Positions 28,291-42,300 of a DNA stretch of 64,000 nucleotides are shown one piece after another. The notes under the pieces are model-generated. The model worked only from the letters and a program-made list of their open reading frames with translations, searched no databases and was not told the origin of the DNA. Location of the stretch: NCBI RefSeq assembly GCF_000150275.1, contig NW_002060949.1, positions 3,416,449-3,480,448 on the forward strand, in the 5' to 3' direction. The stretch's first letter is position 1; every line of letters starts with the position of its first letter. Source of the stretch: Trichoplax adhaerens (Eukaryota > Placozoa > Uniplacotomia > Trichoplacea > Trichoplacidae). Made by a program: the position numbers and the translations under genes.

Positions 28291-31200
28291 TCAATTCTAA
28301 TTCTTTTGGTGGTCGAAATTCTAGAGACATCTTTATTTACAGTTAAAATATGACTATCAATGACTAAAATATATAGTTCTATCATATCTATTTAGTGGCT
28401 ACACAACAGTACTAGTAAGTTATGCAGTCTGGCTCTTGAATTGATTTTAGAATCAATTATGCAGACGACAGAGCAACAGCTTAATATTAAGGTAATTACA
28501 CAATCACAATTAGTATTGAATCTATCATGCAGTAGCCATCATTTCATAATAAATATTCGATAGGAATCAATAACATGTAGACTAACATATTTATACTTTG
28601 TAGTTTGTACATAAATTAAAAATTTAATTGTTGCGAATTGTCATGGAAATGCACTACTATACGTTATTTTTAGATTGTGGAGTACACTGTACACAGAATT
28701 TATATTACAGTCAGATATTTAAACTAGTCAAAAATTCAATTTTCTTTAGAACTGAACCTTTTTTCACTTTATATTTAAATGTTTTATTATCCATTGCAAT
28801 AAATATTAGATGGAATTTATTAATTCGCATAATACTGTACTTTTAGGCCAGGTAATAAATGATATTGTAATAATACGTAGTCTTCTTTGATTCGTATTTT
28901 GAAAAGAAATAGTAACATCAAAGATGTCAGATAAATTTTCACTGTTGATTGCGTCAAATTGGCTGCTAATGGTAACTAAATTCTACTTCATGTCTTAATC
29001 TTTGGTAAATTTGCTAAATTTTGTAAGATTAAGCTATCTCAATCATTTGTCAGGACATTATTATTTCTAGTATCCTTTATGCAGTATCGCAGATGAGATA
29101 AGAATCGCATCGGTGAAATCTACATACGTTGTATTTATTGCAAAAATTATTATTACGAATCTCGAGTGCGCTTATAACTGTCAAATCCATGATCGCTTGA
29201 TCGTTATTTTACTCTACGGTAGAAGTGTCAAAATTCTTTAAATCGACGCAATAATAAAATCAAGATTGCTGTCATATAGTTATCTACACATATTTTAAAG
29301 CAAAAAATGAAATTGCCAATGTTTTACTACTTTAATTAACCACAATCACGAGCTATAGCAATGTTTTCCTTTACCGTATGACATAGCTCTTCTGTTAATC
29401 AAGATTTAATTTCTTTTATTCTATAGCAACGTCTAAGTGAGAAAAGGCACCAGGTAATTACTGTTATAAGTGTTACGGAATATTTTCATATTTCTACACG
29501 TATGCTACCCTTATCAGAGTGATTAAAACTGTCGCGATAATTCATTAATGGGCATTCGAATAAAACTGAATTAAGTTAGTACAGCAATCGCTTTTGTTTA
29601 TTTGCTGTTACAATTTTATAAATTGTCTATATACAGCTTAAGAAACGGATTTATGATGAAAACGATCGATTAAATATAGTACAGGAGTGTTAGCACATTA
29701 GCTAGGAGATTCAATAAATTTTGGTGCTTTAACTACGGTATGATTTATAATTACTTTTTCATCTTTTATTATATTTGATCATTTCCACATCGTAGTAATT
29801 TTCCCTCAACTGTATGAATCCTATTTGATTAATATACAATAACGGGAAAAATTAAGACTTTAAGTCAAAAAATTTTTAGCAACTATTTATCTTCATCTTG
29901 AAGTCTAAAGGTCTTTTCTATTATTATAATTTTGATGATAACTTTTACCTATTGATATTTAATAATACCTAGAATACATTTTATTATTAAAAAATAATCA
30001 TCATGATAATAATGATATACAAGTAATTAAAGAATAATGAAAAATTTTCGAAAATTAGATAAATAATATCGGTTATATCGTAACTTTAGATTAATATAAA
30101 TTACATCAACCGATTTCTAATGATTAATCATTTTCAACTTTTTTTACGAATCAATGACGATCTAGAGTATAGAACAATGCAGGTATACCTTTATTAAAAT
30201 TACCGGAATTTAGCACCTAAATAAAATGAAATAAATTTTAACTTTATAGAATTATATTAATTTCTCTTCATTTCAAAGCTATAAAACTTCGGAAGAAATA
30301 GCCTTGATCCATTTACATCTCACCCTTGTATAATAAACCAACTTTATTTGTTCTCTAAAGTAAATGTAATGGTTAAAAAATAAGTCCATTGCTGAATTTA
30401 TCTATTCTTTCTACAACTGTGCATAATTGATTAATAGGATAGACCTTATTGTCTACAATAAACTGGGGAGACTAACAAATTATAATTCACAAAAAACATT
30501 AATGTATGGATGTTAGGATTTAGAAAACTACAGATGTAGATCTCAGGCCTTTTCCTGGTGTTTTCTTATCGTTATAATAATCGAGCTAATTTATTGCTTA
30601 AGGAGTATAATAGTTTAAAACGACTTCTTCTTTAGACTACTTTATTCCTATCGTTAGTAGAAAAATGTAGCATACATAAATCGCACGTTAGTAATAACAC
30701 CGGTAAAAGTATTTCGATCACGCACGATGGTAAGTGATAATTTTTCTCGATGTATTGTTCAATCATGTAACAAAGTAGTAAAAATAATAAAAATAATCAA
30801 TGTTACGGTATATTGTATAGTATATTTTAATGCTCCTTTGAGAACTAATCAACCTTGGTTAAAGCTGGTTACTATTTATGAAGCTGATATAGAACAGAGT
30901 CAGCAGACTAATTAGTAGTTCTAAGGGAATAAGATCGTGATTCAATTTGAATTACTATTTAATATTTAATTATGTTTCTAATTATATCACAAAATACCAG
31001 ATGGTATAAATTAAAATATGGTTAGGTGATCGAATAATTTTATGTTAAAGCTATTATTGAATGTAAAAAACAATCGAATAGAAAAGAGTTGAATTTAAAT
31101 ATTTATAGGTCTTCCTGTATGCTAATATAATTGACTGCTCGACTATGCTTGTACTTATTCTTAGTAATATTACTTATAAAAAATCAAAAAATTAACATTC

Positions 31201-33559
31201 AAATAATACTATGTCAATACATTAATATTTTTATATATTTGATGAAACTTTATTCCTGTGTAATTCTAAAGTTTACTTGCTATCAACATTCTATGATAGG
31301 GTAACCATCAATTGTAACGTACATTTTCATTGTATTGGTAGCGATCAATTAATAATTAAACCTCAAATGGTACGAGTGCTACGCTATTTTAACAATTTAA
31401 GACAATATAGTATGGACTAATTAATATAATTTACAAGTCCATTTATTTTTAAATTGTCCATTCCTTGCCGATTTGCATCGATAAGATTACGACTTAGATA
31501 ACAATTAAGAACATCAATATAAGGCCTTTTTAGCCAAATTATTATTGTAAATTACTTTTAGATAGAAAATAATTCGATTTTCTCTACCTTTTTTGCAAAA
31601 ACATCATAATTAATAATTATATATATACGGTCACGTTCATATATACACAAATAGAATATTCTGTCGTACAAACCGTAATCCGGTATTAATTCTTACCATT
31701 CTAATGTATGCGTATACTTGAGTTGCAAAATAGTTTTACATTATAATGTATACAAGAATTTACTCTCAGACTAGGATAATTAATTAAGAAAATTAAAATA
31801 AGCTCTATATTCTCACATCTATTTCCGCTCTAGTCGTCAATCAAATAAAACAGTTTGTTATCTTTTATTGATGATATTAAGGTCAAGAACTAGATAATGA
31901 ATGATTTTCTCTAAAAGTCATGACATAGCTTAACAATATAGCGACTAACTTGTTTGTTAGGTTAAGAACTTTGTCTCCATTAACGTTGTTTTTGACTGTA
32001 ATAATTTTAGATTAGTCTAGAGGTCAGTCAAATAGTAATTTCTGGCCTTGTCGGTATTGTATACTGCACACTAGAGGTCCGTCATATGCCATTTTTTCTG
32101 ACTCTAATCTGGTCTAAAATATTTACATCAATTCCGCAATCCGAGCCGTTCATGACTAAGAAGCTAGGATTACCGTTTTGAATTTTTATCCGAATGACCT
32201 GTTAACAAATCGTAGCTATATTTAGCCCTTACAGAAAAGCAATATTGTTGTCATTACTCTATACAAATATGATTGTGACATCCGTAGCTCAGGATATTTG
32301 AAAAGTACAACGTTGCTATGTGATAAACGAATTGATCGCAATACTTTCAAAGTGCAACATCTGTTTATATATGCGATGCAATACAACAGTATACAATTAT
32401 TTTTCTACAGAATATAAGTGGTATCATTAATTATTGCTTTCTCTGTTATATAACACCTGCATTTAGTTTGTTATCTATCGTGCCGTGGAGACGTTAAGTT
32501 CTCTAGTCTATTTTATGCTGTAGTTTAATTCACTCACATAAACCAGGCCTTGGTGAACTCACTTAGAAGTATTTCTTTGCATAAATTATTACTAGCCTTT
32601 TATATCCATTTTACCCGTCTTCATTACACTGTTATTCAAAGAGGGCAAAAACTGTTGACAAAGAGCTCTTAAAATACGACATACATGTTTTTATACTAAA
32701 TACAAAATTGTTCAATCTGTATAAAATGTAAGAGAAAATAGAAAATTGCCGAGTCATTCTTAGCTTTTACTTCGATAGGCCTAAAAAGTGCAATAAATAC
32801 GCGTTGATCAGGTTCATTGCGTTACTATAAAATAGCTATGCCGCCCCTATAGCTACAATTATATAAATTGTACGCTGTTCTGTGATTTACAGTACACAAA
32901 TTTCACGGACATATTACCTACATCAGCACCGTTCATTATCAAATGTTTTACTACTTTTAGAGTCAGGCAAACACAACACGACATATTTATATCAAATTCT
33001 TGAATTTCAGTAACTTTGCAAAATGAGGATGTTTTGTACTTGACAGTACTGTATTCACTGCAATTGTGCAATATCCAATAGTTTATCTACGGCATAGTAT
33101 TGCATAGCCCCATTGAGCTACAAACAAATATTAATTTCTACTGCCTATGCAAATGTAGATAGCAAGCTAATAAAAAAGAAAACTACTTTTGAATATGATT
33201 TTGCGCATCGATACTCTATAGAATTATAATTACGTTGACTCTAGATATGTGCCTGACGAATGGCTGATGAATGTTTGCACGACGGTAGCATCGTATGATC
33301 TGATCGTTGCAGTAGTTAAATAAAATGGATCACCTAGTTATTTTCATGTTGTTTACGTTATCTTATCCTATCCAGTGCGTTTGTGCTAAGTTAGTTTCTT
33401 CTATTGCTGTTGAAGCTATGTTTTAAAGTTCCTCTGTCTTGATTTCCTCTTGCAATATTACAGCGTTTCTGTGTATTGAGTTGATGCAGCTAATTGAGGT
33501 CTGACCATCTTGCTCTTCCTGTAATCTCTGACAAGAGTGCAGCCTGGCCTTACATTATG

Positions 33560-33645
33560 CATGTCTATGTATACATATACTGTATCTTGGTATATATGTA
33601 CACGTATATATATATTCATATGTATAAGCGGCGTATACATAATGT
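33560..33645. repeat. imperfect (TA/TG/CA)n tract
   Basis: A run of TATATATGTACACGTATATATATATTCATATGTATA-type alternation, with several GTATAC and CATATG words. It generates overlapping low-complexity frames on both strands that are not genes. Confidence 0.7.
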
Positions 33646-34216
33646 ACACATACGTATTGGTTGTAAAATTGTGCAACGTATCCAAAAGCTTTTAAATGGC
33701 TTCAACTGAAATTAACTAAATGCCATTAAATCAAGTTAAAGTTTATACCAGCCGAGAAATTAAGTATTGCTCTACAAGTAAAATAATATAGAACAAATTC
33801 TTGGCCAGATTTGCATTTCTATTACTATATTGTTAATGTCGAAGCTAGGGATTGGAAGCCCATTACACTATAGAATCAACCATAGTGATTAGAACTGAAT
33901 AATCTGATATCAAGTCCCCGTGTTCTACCATTCTATAGTAAGTGCAGGTTGCAGCTTGTGCCATGTGATTATCTGAGGTATATTTTATATAGCTTGTACT
34001 TTATGCGTTAGCTTACGTACGCGCACATTATAGTCGATAGGGAACGAGTGAATACTAATGACAGAGCTAAATACGACATCATACTGTCTCCGTATAGCAA
34101 TTGCCACTGACTTTATTTATTTATTTTAGTTTTTTGTCATTTTAATGACACGCATAGTATTTAAAAAATTTTAAATATGTAATACTAGATCAGTTTCTAT
34201 GAAATGTATTTTAAGT

Positions 34217-34915
34217 TATTTAATTAAAATTAGACTATGTTAAACATATTTACTTTAAAGATTGAATACACCAATAGTTATGAAATTTCCTTAGTATAGT
34301 GTAGTAACTGTTAATCAAGACTTATCATTGACAGACTTGCGGTTATCAATTTATAGTCTGGTGCAGTGAGACTCCTTGCCGCTAATTCATTCAAATTAGA
34401 CCATGTTAAAGATGTTTATTTTAAAGATTGAATATGTTAACAGTTGTGAAATTCCTCAGTCTAGTGTAGTAACTGTTCGTCAAGACACATCATTCACAAA
34501 CACGCGCTTATCAATTTATAGTCTGACGCGGTAAGGTTCCTAGTCGCTTAACTATGATTCGACAATGTTGAACTATAGACTACTAGATTTATCTAGTAGT
34601 TCATGGTGAAACATATTTTATTTTTTAAGATTGAATGCGTTAATAGTTGTGAAATTTTCTTCGTACAGTATAGCGTAATAACCGTTAGTCAAGACCCGTC
34701 ATTGACAGACACGCGGATTATGAATTTATAGTTTTGCACGTGAAGTTCCTAGTTACTTCATTAAAATTAGACTATGTTTAATCGTGGACTACTAGATATA
34801 ACTAGATATAGCTAGATAAATCTAGTAGACCATGGTTCAACATTTTATTTTGAAGATTGAATGCGTCGATCGTTGTGCCGTTCGCTTAGTATAGTGTAGC
34901 AAACACTTGATGCAC
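34217..34915. repeat. four tandem copies of a 166-226-base repeat with internal palindromes
   Basis: Anchors AGATTGAATnnG recur at about 34259, 34425, 34628 and 34854. Each is followed by TTAATAGTTGTGAAATTnCTTAGTnTAGTGTAGTAACnGTT; the first three copies also share TCAAGACnnnTCATTGACAGAC and TCAATTTATAGTCTG, which the fourth lacks. Before the third and fourth anchors there is an extra segment containing the palindrome ACTACTAGAT-TT-ATCTAGTAGT (near 34579) or a longer variant (near 34785). The array ends about 1.45 kb upstream of the GLDC start. Confidence 0.85.
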
Positions 34916-35044
34916 GCTAGTATTAAAGTTAGACAATCGGAACTGGAAATAAAAGCGTACTACACAACAGAACAATCGCTTTCTCCACAAGACTGTAAAG
35001 CGCAAGCGCGTCCAAACTTTGCGGACGCCCTCACCAAAGTCACC

Positions 35045-35133
35045 ATACAGTACAGAAATACTGTACTGTACAGTACAGTACAGTACTCCAGTGCAGGGCT
35101 ACAATACTGTACACTGTGCAGTATATACTGTAG
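35045..35133. promoter_or_regulatory. CAGTAC/GTACTG palindrome cluster, distal GLDC flank
   Basis: Dense alternation of CAGTAC, GTACTG, TGTACAG and GTACAC, including CTGTACTGTACAGTACAGTAC near 35071. It is the most extended of the three clusters in the window and lies 1.2 kb upstream of GLDC. Function is not shown by the sequence. Confidence 0.4.
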
Positions 35134-35514
35134 TCGACCGTCATTAGCTGCATGATGACAGTGATATACAACAGTGGTTTCTATGGATTTCAGCGCTGAA
35201 CAAAATACTTGCTATGATCGACAGTTGATCACTATTTTAAGCTGCTGACTACCACTGAGGAATGAAGATAATATGAGTCATATAATCAATCAAATACGTC
35301 ATGTTGTCGTTGTTATTCTATTTCAAATTCAAGTTCAAGTTATAAGTTATTAGAATGACAACATTGCCAATGTTGGATCTATCTATCTATACTGTGGATT
35401 AACCATGACGCCAGTTATAGATTTATTCCTCTTTGTAGCCTACTGTAGAGTGGAATTTGTTTTGTATGCAAAACAGTAATACGTATGATACAGTCAATGT
35501 GTAGTGAATGAATA

Positions 35515-35715
35515 TCAATAACGATTGCTACATTTGTAGTACAACTTGAACAAGATTGTACTCTTCCCCTCTCTGTTGTTCATAAAGTGTAGCTTATAAA
35601 TGATTGATGGTATATCCTCATCATCAATACCGTAATTAAGCCTGCAATTTTTCTCTTTCATAGTAAAACACTCTCCTGACTCATAAATCAACTGCAGAAC
35701 GAAAACACCAAACAT
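35515..35715 (-). other. possible small secreted-protein frame, unassigned
   Basis: From the in-frame ATG at 35715 the minus strand encodes 66 residues. They begin with a short hydrophobic run (MFGVFVLQLIY), followed by Cys residues and the segment YGIDDEDIPSIIYKLHF. It is divergent to GLDC, about 650 bases apart. No family is recognised, and CAG acceptor-like sites lie inside the frame. It may be an exon, a small gene or chance. Confidence 0.18.
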
Positions 35716-35873
35716 AGTCCAAAACAAGACGCTATTTAGAAGTGAAACTGGTTTGGATATAAACAATCTTTTTCTCTAACGTCATGGCCTTTAGCGGTCG
35801 CTGATTGGCTAATCGATCAAACCAGAACATAGATTGATGCGTCATCGGCTTTCCAGTTCTAGTGTTGTCGCTC

Positions 35874-35955
35874 TACAGTACTGTACAGCAATAACAGGCT
35901 CAGGCGAATACAGTACAGTACTGTACATTGTACTGTGCACTGTACACGGTACACT
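35874..35955. promoter_or_regulatory. CAGTAC/GTACTG palindrome cluster, proximal GLDC flank
   Basis: ACAGTACTGTACAG at 35876 and CAGTACAGTACTGTAC at 35921, then TGTACTGTGCACTGTACACGGTACAC. It lies about 415 bases before the GLDC initiation codon, comparable in content and placement to the cluster before ZNG1. A promoter role is inference. Confidence 0.4.
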
Positions 35956-36370
35956 CTGGCCTATTTTCAGATTGGTGGATTAGTCAGTACGTTGAGCCGG
36001 TTGAGGCACCGGTTGTCGACCATTGATACAAGCGTACAGCGCCCACCACGAGTCCTATATTGGATACAGTCTTTCTTAATACAAACTGCCATTGGTCATT
36101 GCTAGTTACAACAGTATATATAGAACGTATGAAACTTTTTTTATTTATGTATAGGACTAACCAATGCCAGTGAAAACATTCACGTCAAAGAGTGTTTTTT
36201 CTTTTTATTTTTGGAGGGGGTTATTGCTGTAATATAAAGCTATCATTCCATTCTTTAAACATCACCATCTGTATTCAATTCGTAAGGACAGCTTGGGAGG
36301 AAATTTGCCTACGATAGAAATCGACTTTGATCTTGTAAAAGTATAGCGGAAAACTCACTTGGCTCTCGCA

Positions 36371-39300
36371 ATGTATCGACTCAGTCGTTACGCTCGTTTG
36401 ACTACAGCCTTGGTATCGTCGAGTAGAGGCATCGTTCATCAAGGTCGACGAAGATGCGCTACAGAATTGTCAGTGGAAATGCAATCGGATTCGGCTGAGA
36501 GTAGAAATGCAATGGTGGATGCTGGTAAAAAGGGCACTATATATCAATCAGTTCTACCTGCAAGTGATTCCTTTATCAGACGCCATATCGGTCCAGGACC
36601 ACAGGAACAAGCTGCTATGTTACAAGAATTAGGCTTACAGGTAAAAAGCGTACACAACGAGTTGTTATCTTGACTGTATTCAACAGCATAGTCTACTGTT
36701 TGTCCATGTTATTTTCACCTTGCAACGGCTCAAAAGGACAAGCACTAAATCAACTCTTGGATACCTTTTCCATCACTGGATACGCACTAACATGAGAAGT
36801 CTGTATAAAAAATTACTCCAGCCACTACCATGAACTGTCGTCGAATAAGATAACCCTATTGTCAATGAATACAACTAGCACTCCACTATGGACAGTCAAC
36901 TACAGTAAACATCATCATCATCATCAATCAATGACTTTGTCCAACTGAAACCGAGCACTCTATTGACTGACAAGAAGTAAAACTTGATCCAACTAATGCA
37001 ATCCCATCTTAAGCATACGTAGTCAGGAAATGACTTTGATTGCACTACTATTGTAAGCAATTATCTTCTATTAGAAATAATGGCTGGTCAGCTACTGCAC
37101 TTTACTTTCCAGGAGTCAGGAAATTAGCCACTTTTATGGTAATGGTAGTCCAAGGTTTCGTAACCGAGGTCAACTACCATGATTTTATGGGTATTTCTAT
37201 CAATCCAAAAACTGCGATCACTGTAGCCCATTTCATTACTCTTTAATCGTGCAAAAGATGCCTGATGTATTGGATACAGCAATTTCATCTTACAATATCC
37301 CATTTCGATATGAAATTTGACACATTTAATAGCATTAGATTACTAAATGATAATAATTTTATTAGTCATGATGCAGTAGACTCACAATTGGATCTTTCTG
37401 TAGTCAATTGAGGAACTAATTGACCTGTCCGTGCCGGAAAATATCCGTATAAATCATCAGTTGAATTTACAAGAGCCTTACGGTGAGTACCACAATGGAT
37501 TGTATCGAAATTTTAGAAATGTCATAGCACTTATCAACCGCTGTATAGTAATTCAACTTTTCATTTGGATAACCTCAATGAATACCACCATTTATCCTAC
37601 ATGAGTCATGCATGAATGCTTACACAGTTGTGACTGAAATAAATGCCATAGTTTCTTTTGTAATTGTACTACTGTCAATCTGATAACATCTATTACTGCA
37701 TGCATTTGAACTTCTTACTATAACAGGTATTATTCAACAACACTATTGACACTTCTACACATATTGCATCTATATCACCAGATGAACGCAAGCTTTCCCT
37801 TAGAATTCAAAAAATTGCAGAAGAAAATAGAATTTTCCGATCCTATATTGGTATGGGCTATGCCGATTGTGTCGTTCCTAAGTGTATTAGAAGAGGTCTC
37901 TTTGAAAATGCTGGATGGTAAGTGCTAAAAATGACGTACAAGCTGAATAGGTAGCAGCCAACTCAATACCTAACTCGAAAGTATTCTTGCCAGGAATACT
38001 ATCACTGTAATACTCTTAACTTATTTTATAGAAGTACATATACAGTAGAAGTAGCCATCGAGAATATACAGTAAATACTGACCCTATGCATAAACTTTTA
38101 TCAGTCGTGTACTTTAAAATTGAATTGAACGAACTTGGCGATAATGCAAGCTCAGCGTTACTAATGTAGTGAGTCATCATCTGAAGCTACAAAATTGAAT
38201 TTTCCAAATTATAATTCCAAGCTTGGATTGATTTCTGTCTCGCAAACAAAAATTGATCAATTTCTTTAATAAGCTAGTTATCCTAGGCAAATTAAAATTT
38301 TACGGTTATATTAGGCGTATTTCTTCGATATCCTCCCTGCATAAACAATACAAGAGTAGGCTGACGTACAGTACTACAAACCTTCCTTACGTATTAACGT
38401 ATTAATCTGCTATGATTCTGATAAAATTCTAAATTTAGTGTTTATGTGCTGAATAATGCTGCGCTGTTTAATTTACTTAATCAAGCGTACAACGCTATGC
38501 AAATGTTCGAGAACGGCTAGCGGTCAGCATTCTTAAACACTGTCACTTCGTATTCTCTGTGTTATAGTATCGCTTTTATTGGATCTTTAGCACTTTGTTC
38601 TAAATTCTAGTCATTAACTATAATTTCGAAGTACTAATGATAAGAACGTAACGTGCATTCCATGCTATACGTATTGCACCATTGCAAGGCATCAGAAGTA
38701 TTTTTACCATTCAATTCTTTTAAAGAATGATATCTAGCGTGAATCTCTACAAGTATTACAAAATTGCTCTGATATAACATTCTACTATCTGTGTGGTAGG
38801 CGATTCTTGATTCATACCAACATAGTTGGCTTTTAAATTTGAAGTCTTTTTCACACTTTGATCGCAACTTTAGTACCGTGCTGGTAGCTCATATTGACCC
38901 CATTAGTGTAGACGATTTTTTATACTTTTTTTTCGACTTTCCTAGCAGTACTCATGACACCACAATTTTCGTATTACCCATACGATATTCTCAATCACTA
39001 AATTTATGGCATCATTAGTGATACATAGTTACTAAACCTACAGTATTCCTATTGGCATCAGTTACAAGTATGATTCCCTTCACTTTATGCTAGACCACGA
39101 CCAATCATGCTCATCAATACTATTGTGAGTAGAGATACACGTATTGGTATGCTTATAACATTTGATTTGCATGCTTCAAATTATATTTTAAAATTTTTAA
39201 TTAGGTACTGACAATAATTCTGCTAACATGATGCACAAAAATAATATTTGTTCTTGTCCTTACGACTTTATACAGTAAATCTTTCAACTATTGATTTAGG

Positions 39301-42300
39301 ATTACCCAATATACACCATACCAGCCGGAAATCTCGCAGGGCAGACTAGAAAGTTTATTAAATTATCAAACTATGGTTTCGGATTTAACGGGATTGCCAA
39401 TGGCTAATTCATCATTACTGGATGAAGGTACAGCTGCAGCGGAAGCTATGTCTTTGTGTTTTCGGTAAGAGCTATTCATCATAGGATGCCTTACTTTATT
39501 TCTTGGCACATTATATTTTAGATATGTCGTGCATGTATAGAAGAAAGTTATTAATACCCTTGTCCATAAATCGTTTCTATTCAAATTTTACCAAATTTAC
39601 AGTACAGAAATATACTACTGCAGGTTATATTTAGTAGCTTACATCAGTTTACACTACACTACAGATAAGCATCGGATATTTTACGGTACATAGTACTGAT
39701 ATAACTTTTAATCTGCTGTTCATCATATGCAGTGCATAAAGCAGCACATTAGAGCAATGTAGCAAATAATTAGTCCTAATATTCAGACTTCCTTAGGTTT
39801 TCAGTTTTCGAACTTGAACCAATACGTATTCATTAATTATATATTGTACCAAGTACATGCATATGTACCATATAGTACCTAGGATTAAATTCATGTTGAA
39901 ATGCGGGGCAAATAGAAGATACTCAAAAGTATTAGACGCTACTCAGCTAGTATAGCCTTCTTAAAAAAGAAATTTATACAAGCTAGGGTTGATGTCATGT
40001 AAATGAGTGAATTACTAAACGCTTATATTTTGTAATCCGAATGTTATGTTCAGTTTTTCTAGCATTCAGTAAGTGCAGTAGGAATTATTATTTAAATAAT
40101 CTGTGCAACGATAGTACTATAGCTATCGAGATTCTTAAAGATCCAATAACATTTAAATATATTATCATAAACATCTAATGTACAAATTTAATGATCCATA
40201 ATTAAGTACTCAACGACCGACAATTTACACTCGGTATGTTTACATTGAGCACACTGATCTCTAGTACACCTCGATATGCACTGCTGTTGTAGCCTATATG
40301 GGGACTAAATTAACTCCAATGCTGAGGTATTCGGTGTACTTACGGTGAAGTTCCGCTGATTCAATATTACTGTAACACAAGTTCAGCCAAAAAAAACGTT
40401 AGGGGGCTACCCTAGCTTCACATAACCGTTCCTAATCAGGAGGCTCGCTAGATATCTCCCAATCGTTTCCGCTTTACTATGCATAGGGTTGGACCCTATA
40501 CAAACTGTATCAGCCGTATCTACGCATTTATAAGGTAGTCAATTATGAATTACTCCAATTATGGGATACCGATGACGTCATCGATACAGATGGACATAAG
40601 CTTGGAAAGGGCAGCTTCTACCTTTAGTACAGTAGTCCCTGGTTACAGTATATGAATATTACTGCAAAGCCAGATTTACGGTCTTACCACGGCATGAGTA
40701 TACCTTACATTGACTTTTGAGTAGCGACATAGAATGCAATGATGGAAAAATCTGGAGTTATGAATAGCTAGGCTTACAGTGATATCAAGCACGCCACTCG
40801 GTAAAGGGTAAATTGACTAAATTCTGTTCACTTAATCCCCTTTGCGTATATTATTTCATAAATAAATGCCGATACCATTCCGTAATAGCCGCGATATATT
40901 CACACTATGGGCAGTAAATAGAAATACTATACTGGAGACTTAACAATTAATATATAACTTAAATTTTTAAACACTATTATCGTTATAGGCATTTTATCAG
41001 AGATAAACATAAGAACAAATTCTTAGTGGATGAACAATGCCATCCTCAAACTATTGCTGTGGTCAAGACACGAGCTAGGTTAAGAGAATGGAAATTGACA
41101 TATTTGCTTTTTCGCTATTGTTTACTATAGTTATTAAGAGATTAATTTATTGCTTGCTTTATTATAGCCCTGTTAACGCGAAAGTAATTGTTGGTCCTTA
41201 TAAAGACTTCGATTTTACTGGCGGTGACGTAGCTGGGGTACTTATTCAGTACCCTGATACCAATGGCGCTGTGTACGACATTGAACAGTTGATACAAAAG
41301 ATACATGAGAATGGGGTTTGTAGTAATTAATAATAATGTTACCTAGTGGACAAACTTTCAAAATCCACCAGCTTATACAATTCTTATATGATGAACGGCA
41401 GGCATTAGCTGTTTGTGCAACAGATCTTCTTGCTTTAACACTCTTGAAACCACCCGGAGAATTTGGAGCTGACATCTGCATTGGTAACAGTCAGCGATTT
41501 GGTGTTCCTCTCGGTAATATTATTTGCTTTGCAATATGTTTAACTATTAGCTTTAATCTTATAGTTAGCTCTTATAATAATGATACTATTTTTACACAAG
41601 CTATCTAATAGAAAATATGAAAATTATATTAAAAAGCCTGCTTAAATAGCATATTGTTTTAAAAAGCTCTTGTAAATTTTCATAAAAGTGTTAAATTTCT
41701 GTGATGTAAACGTAGGTTACGGAGGCCCTCATGCGGCTTTTTTCGCTACTCGAGCAGATATGGCTAGGTTAATTCCAGGAAGAGTGATTGGAGTTTCTAA
41801 GTAAGAAAAATAATATTTTTACGCTTAGATTAAATGACTGTCACTTTCATTTTAAAAGTATTAAAGACTCCTTGCGTCATATTAACAGAGACACTGAAAA
41901 CAATCCAGCCTTTCGATTGGCATTACAAACTCGCGAACAACATATTAGAAGAGCGAAAGCAACTAGTAATATTTGTACGGCTCAGGTATATAACATAGTG
42001 ATAATCACTTTAGTAACTAAAATTCATCAATGATCTCTACATTTTACCAATAAATAAATATTGTAAATCTTCTAATTATAAATATCCCTGGTATTGAGAG
42101 GCAGTCATCGAGTTGCGTAGGAGTTACTAGCAAAGTGATGGTTTAATCTGTTATTTTCGCATCTCTAATGGCATATAAACTTACTGCAGGCATTATTGGC
42201 TAATATGTCAGCTATGTATGCAGTGTATCATGGGCCGAAAGGATTAAAAGAAATAGCTACAAGAGTACACAATGCCGCGTTATTGTTAGCCGAAGGTTAG

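Larger units (their letters stand above)
23422..36370. other. 13-kb intergenic region between FoxD and GLDC
   Basis: No gene with a recognisable product. The first 1.5 kb holds TA runs (23839-23859, 24172-24184) and the ATT microsatellite field. From 25 to 34 kb the sequence is mostly plain A+T-rich DNA with isolated coding-like stretches that I could not assign (27236-27828 plus, 28108-28290 minus). A repeat array and CAGTAC clusters lie from 34.2 kb to the GLDC promoter. A multi-exon, fast-evolving gene could hide between 25 and 34 kb; I could not build one. Confidence 0.45.

Noticed and set aside
33458-33709. Overlapping frames on both strands around 33.5-33.7 kb
   Set aside because: They run through a TA/TG/CA tract and read as Tyr/Ile/Val low-complexity sequence.
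37727-37781. Earlier acceptor (AACAG at 37726) for GLDC exon 3
   Set aside because: Using it puts an in-frame stop within eight codons. The acceptor at 37781 keeps the frame.
37746-37928. Open frame overlapping GLDC exon 3
   Set aside because: It is a different frame of the real exon 37782-37917, which encodes the conserved RSYIGMGY segment.
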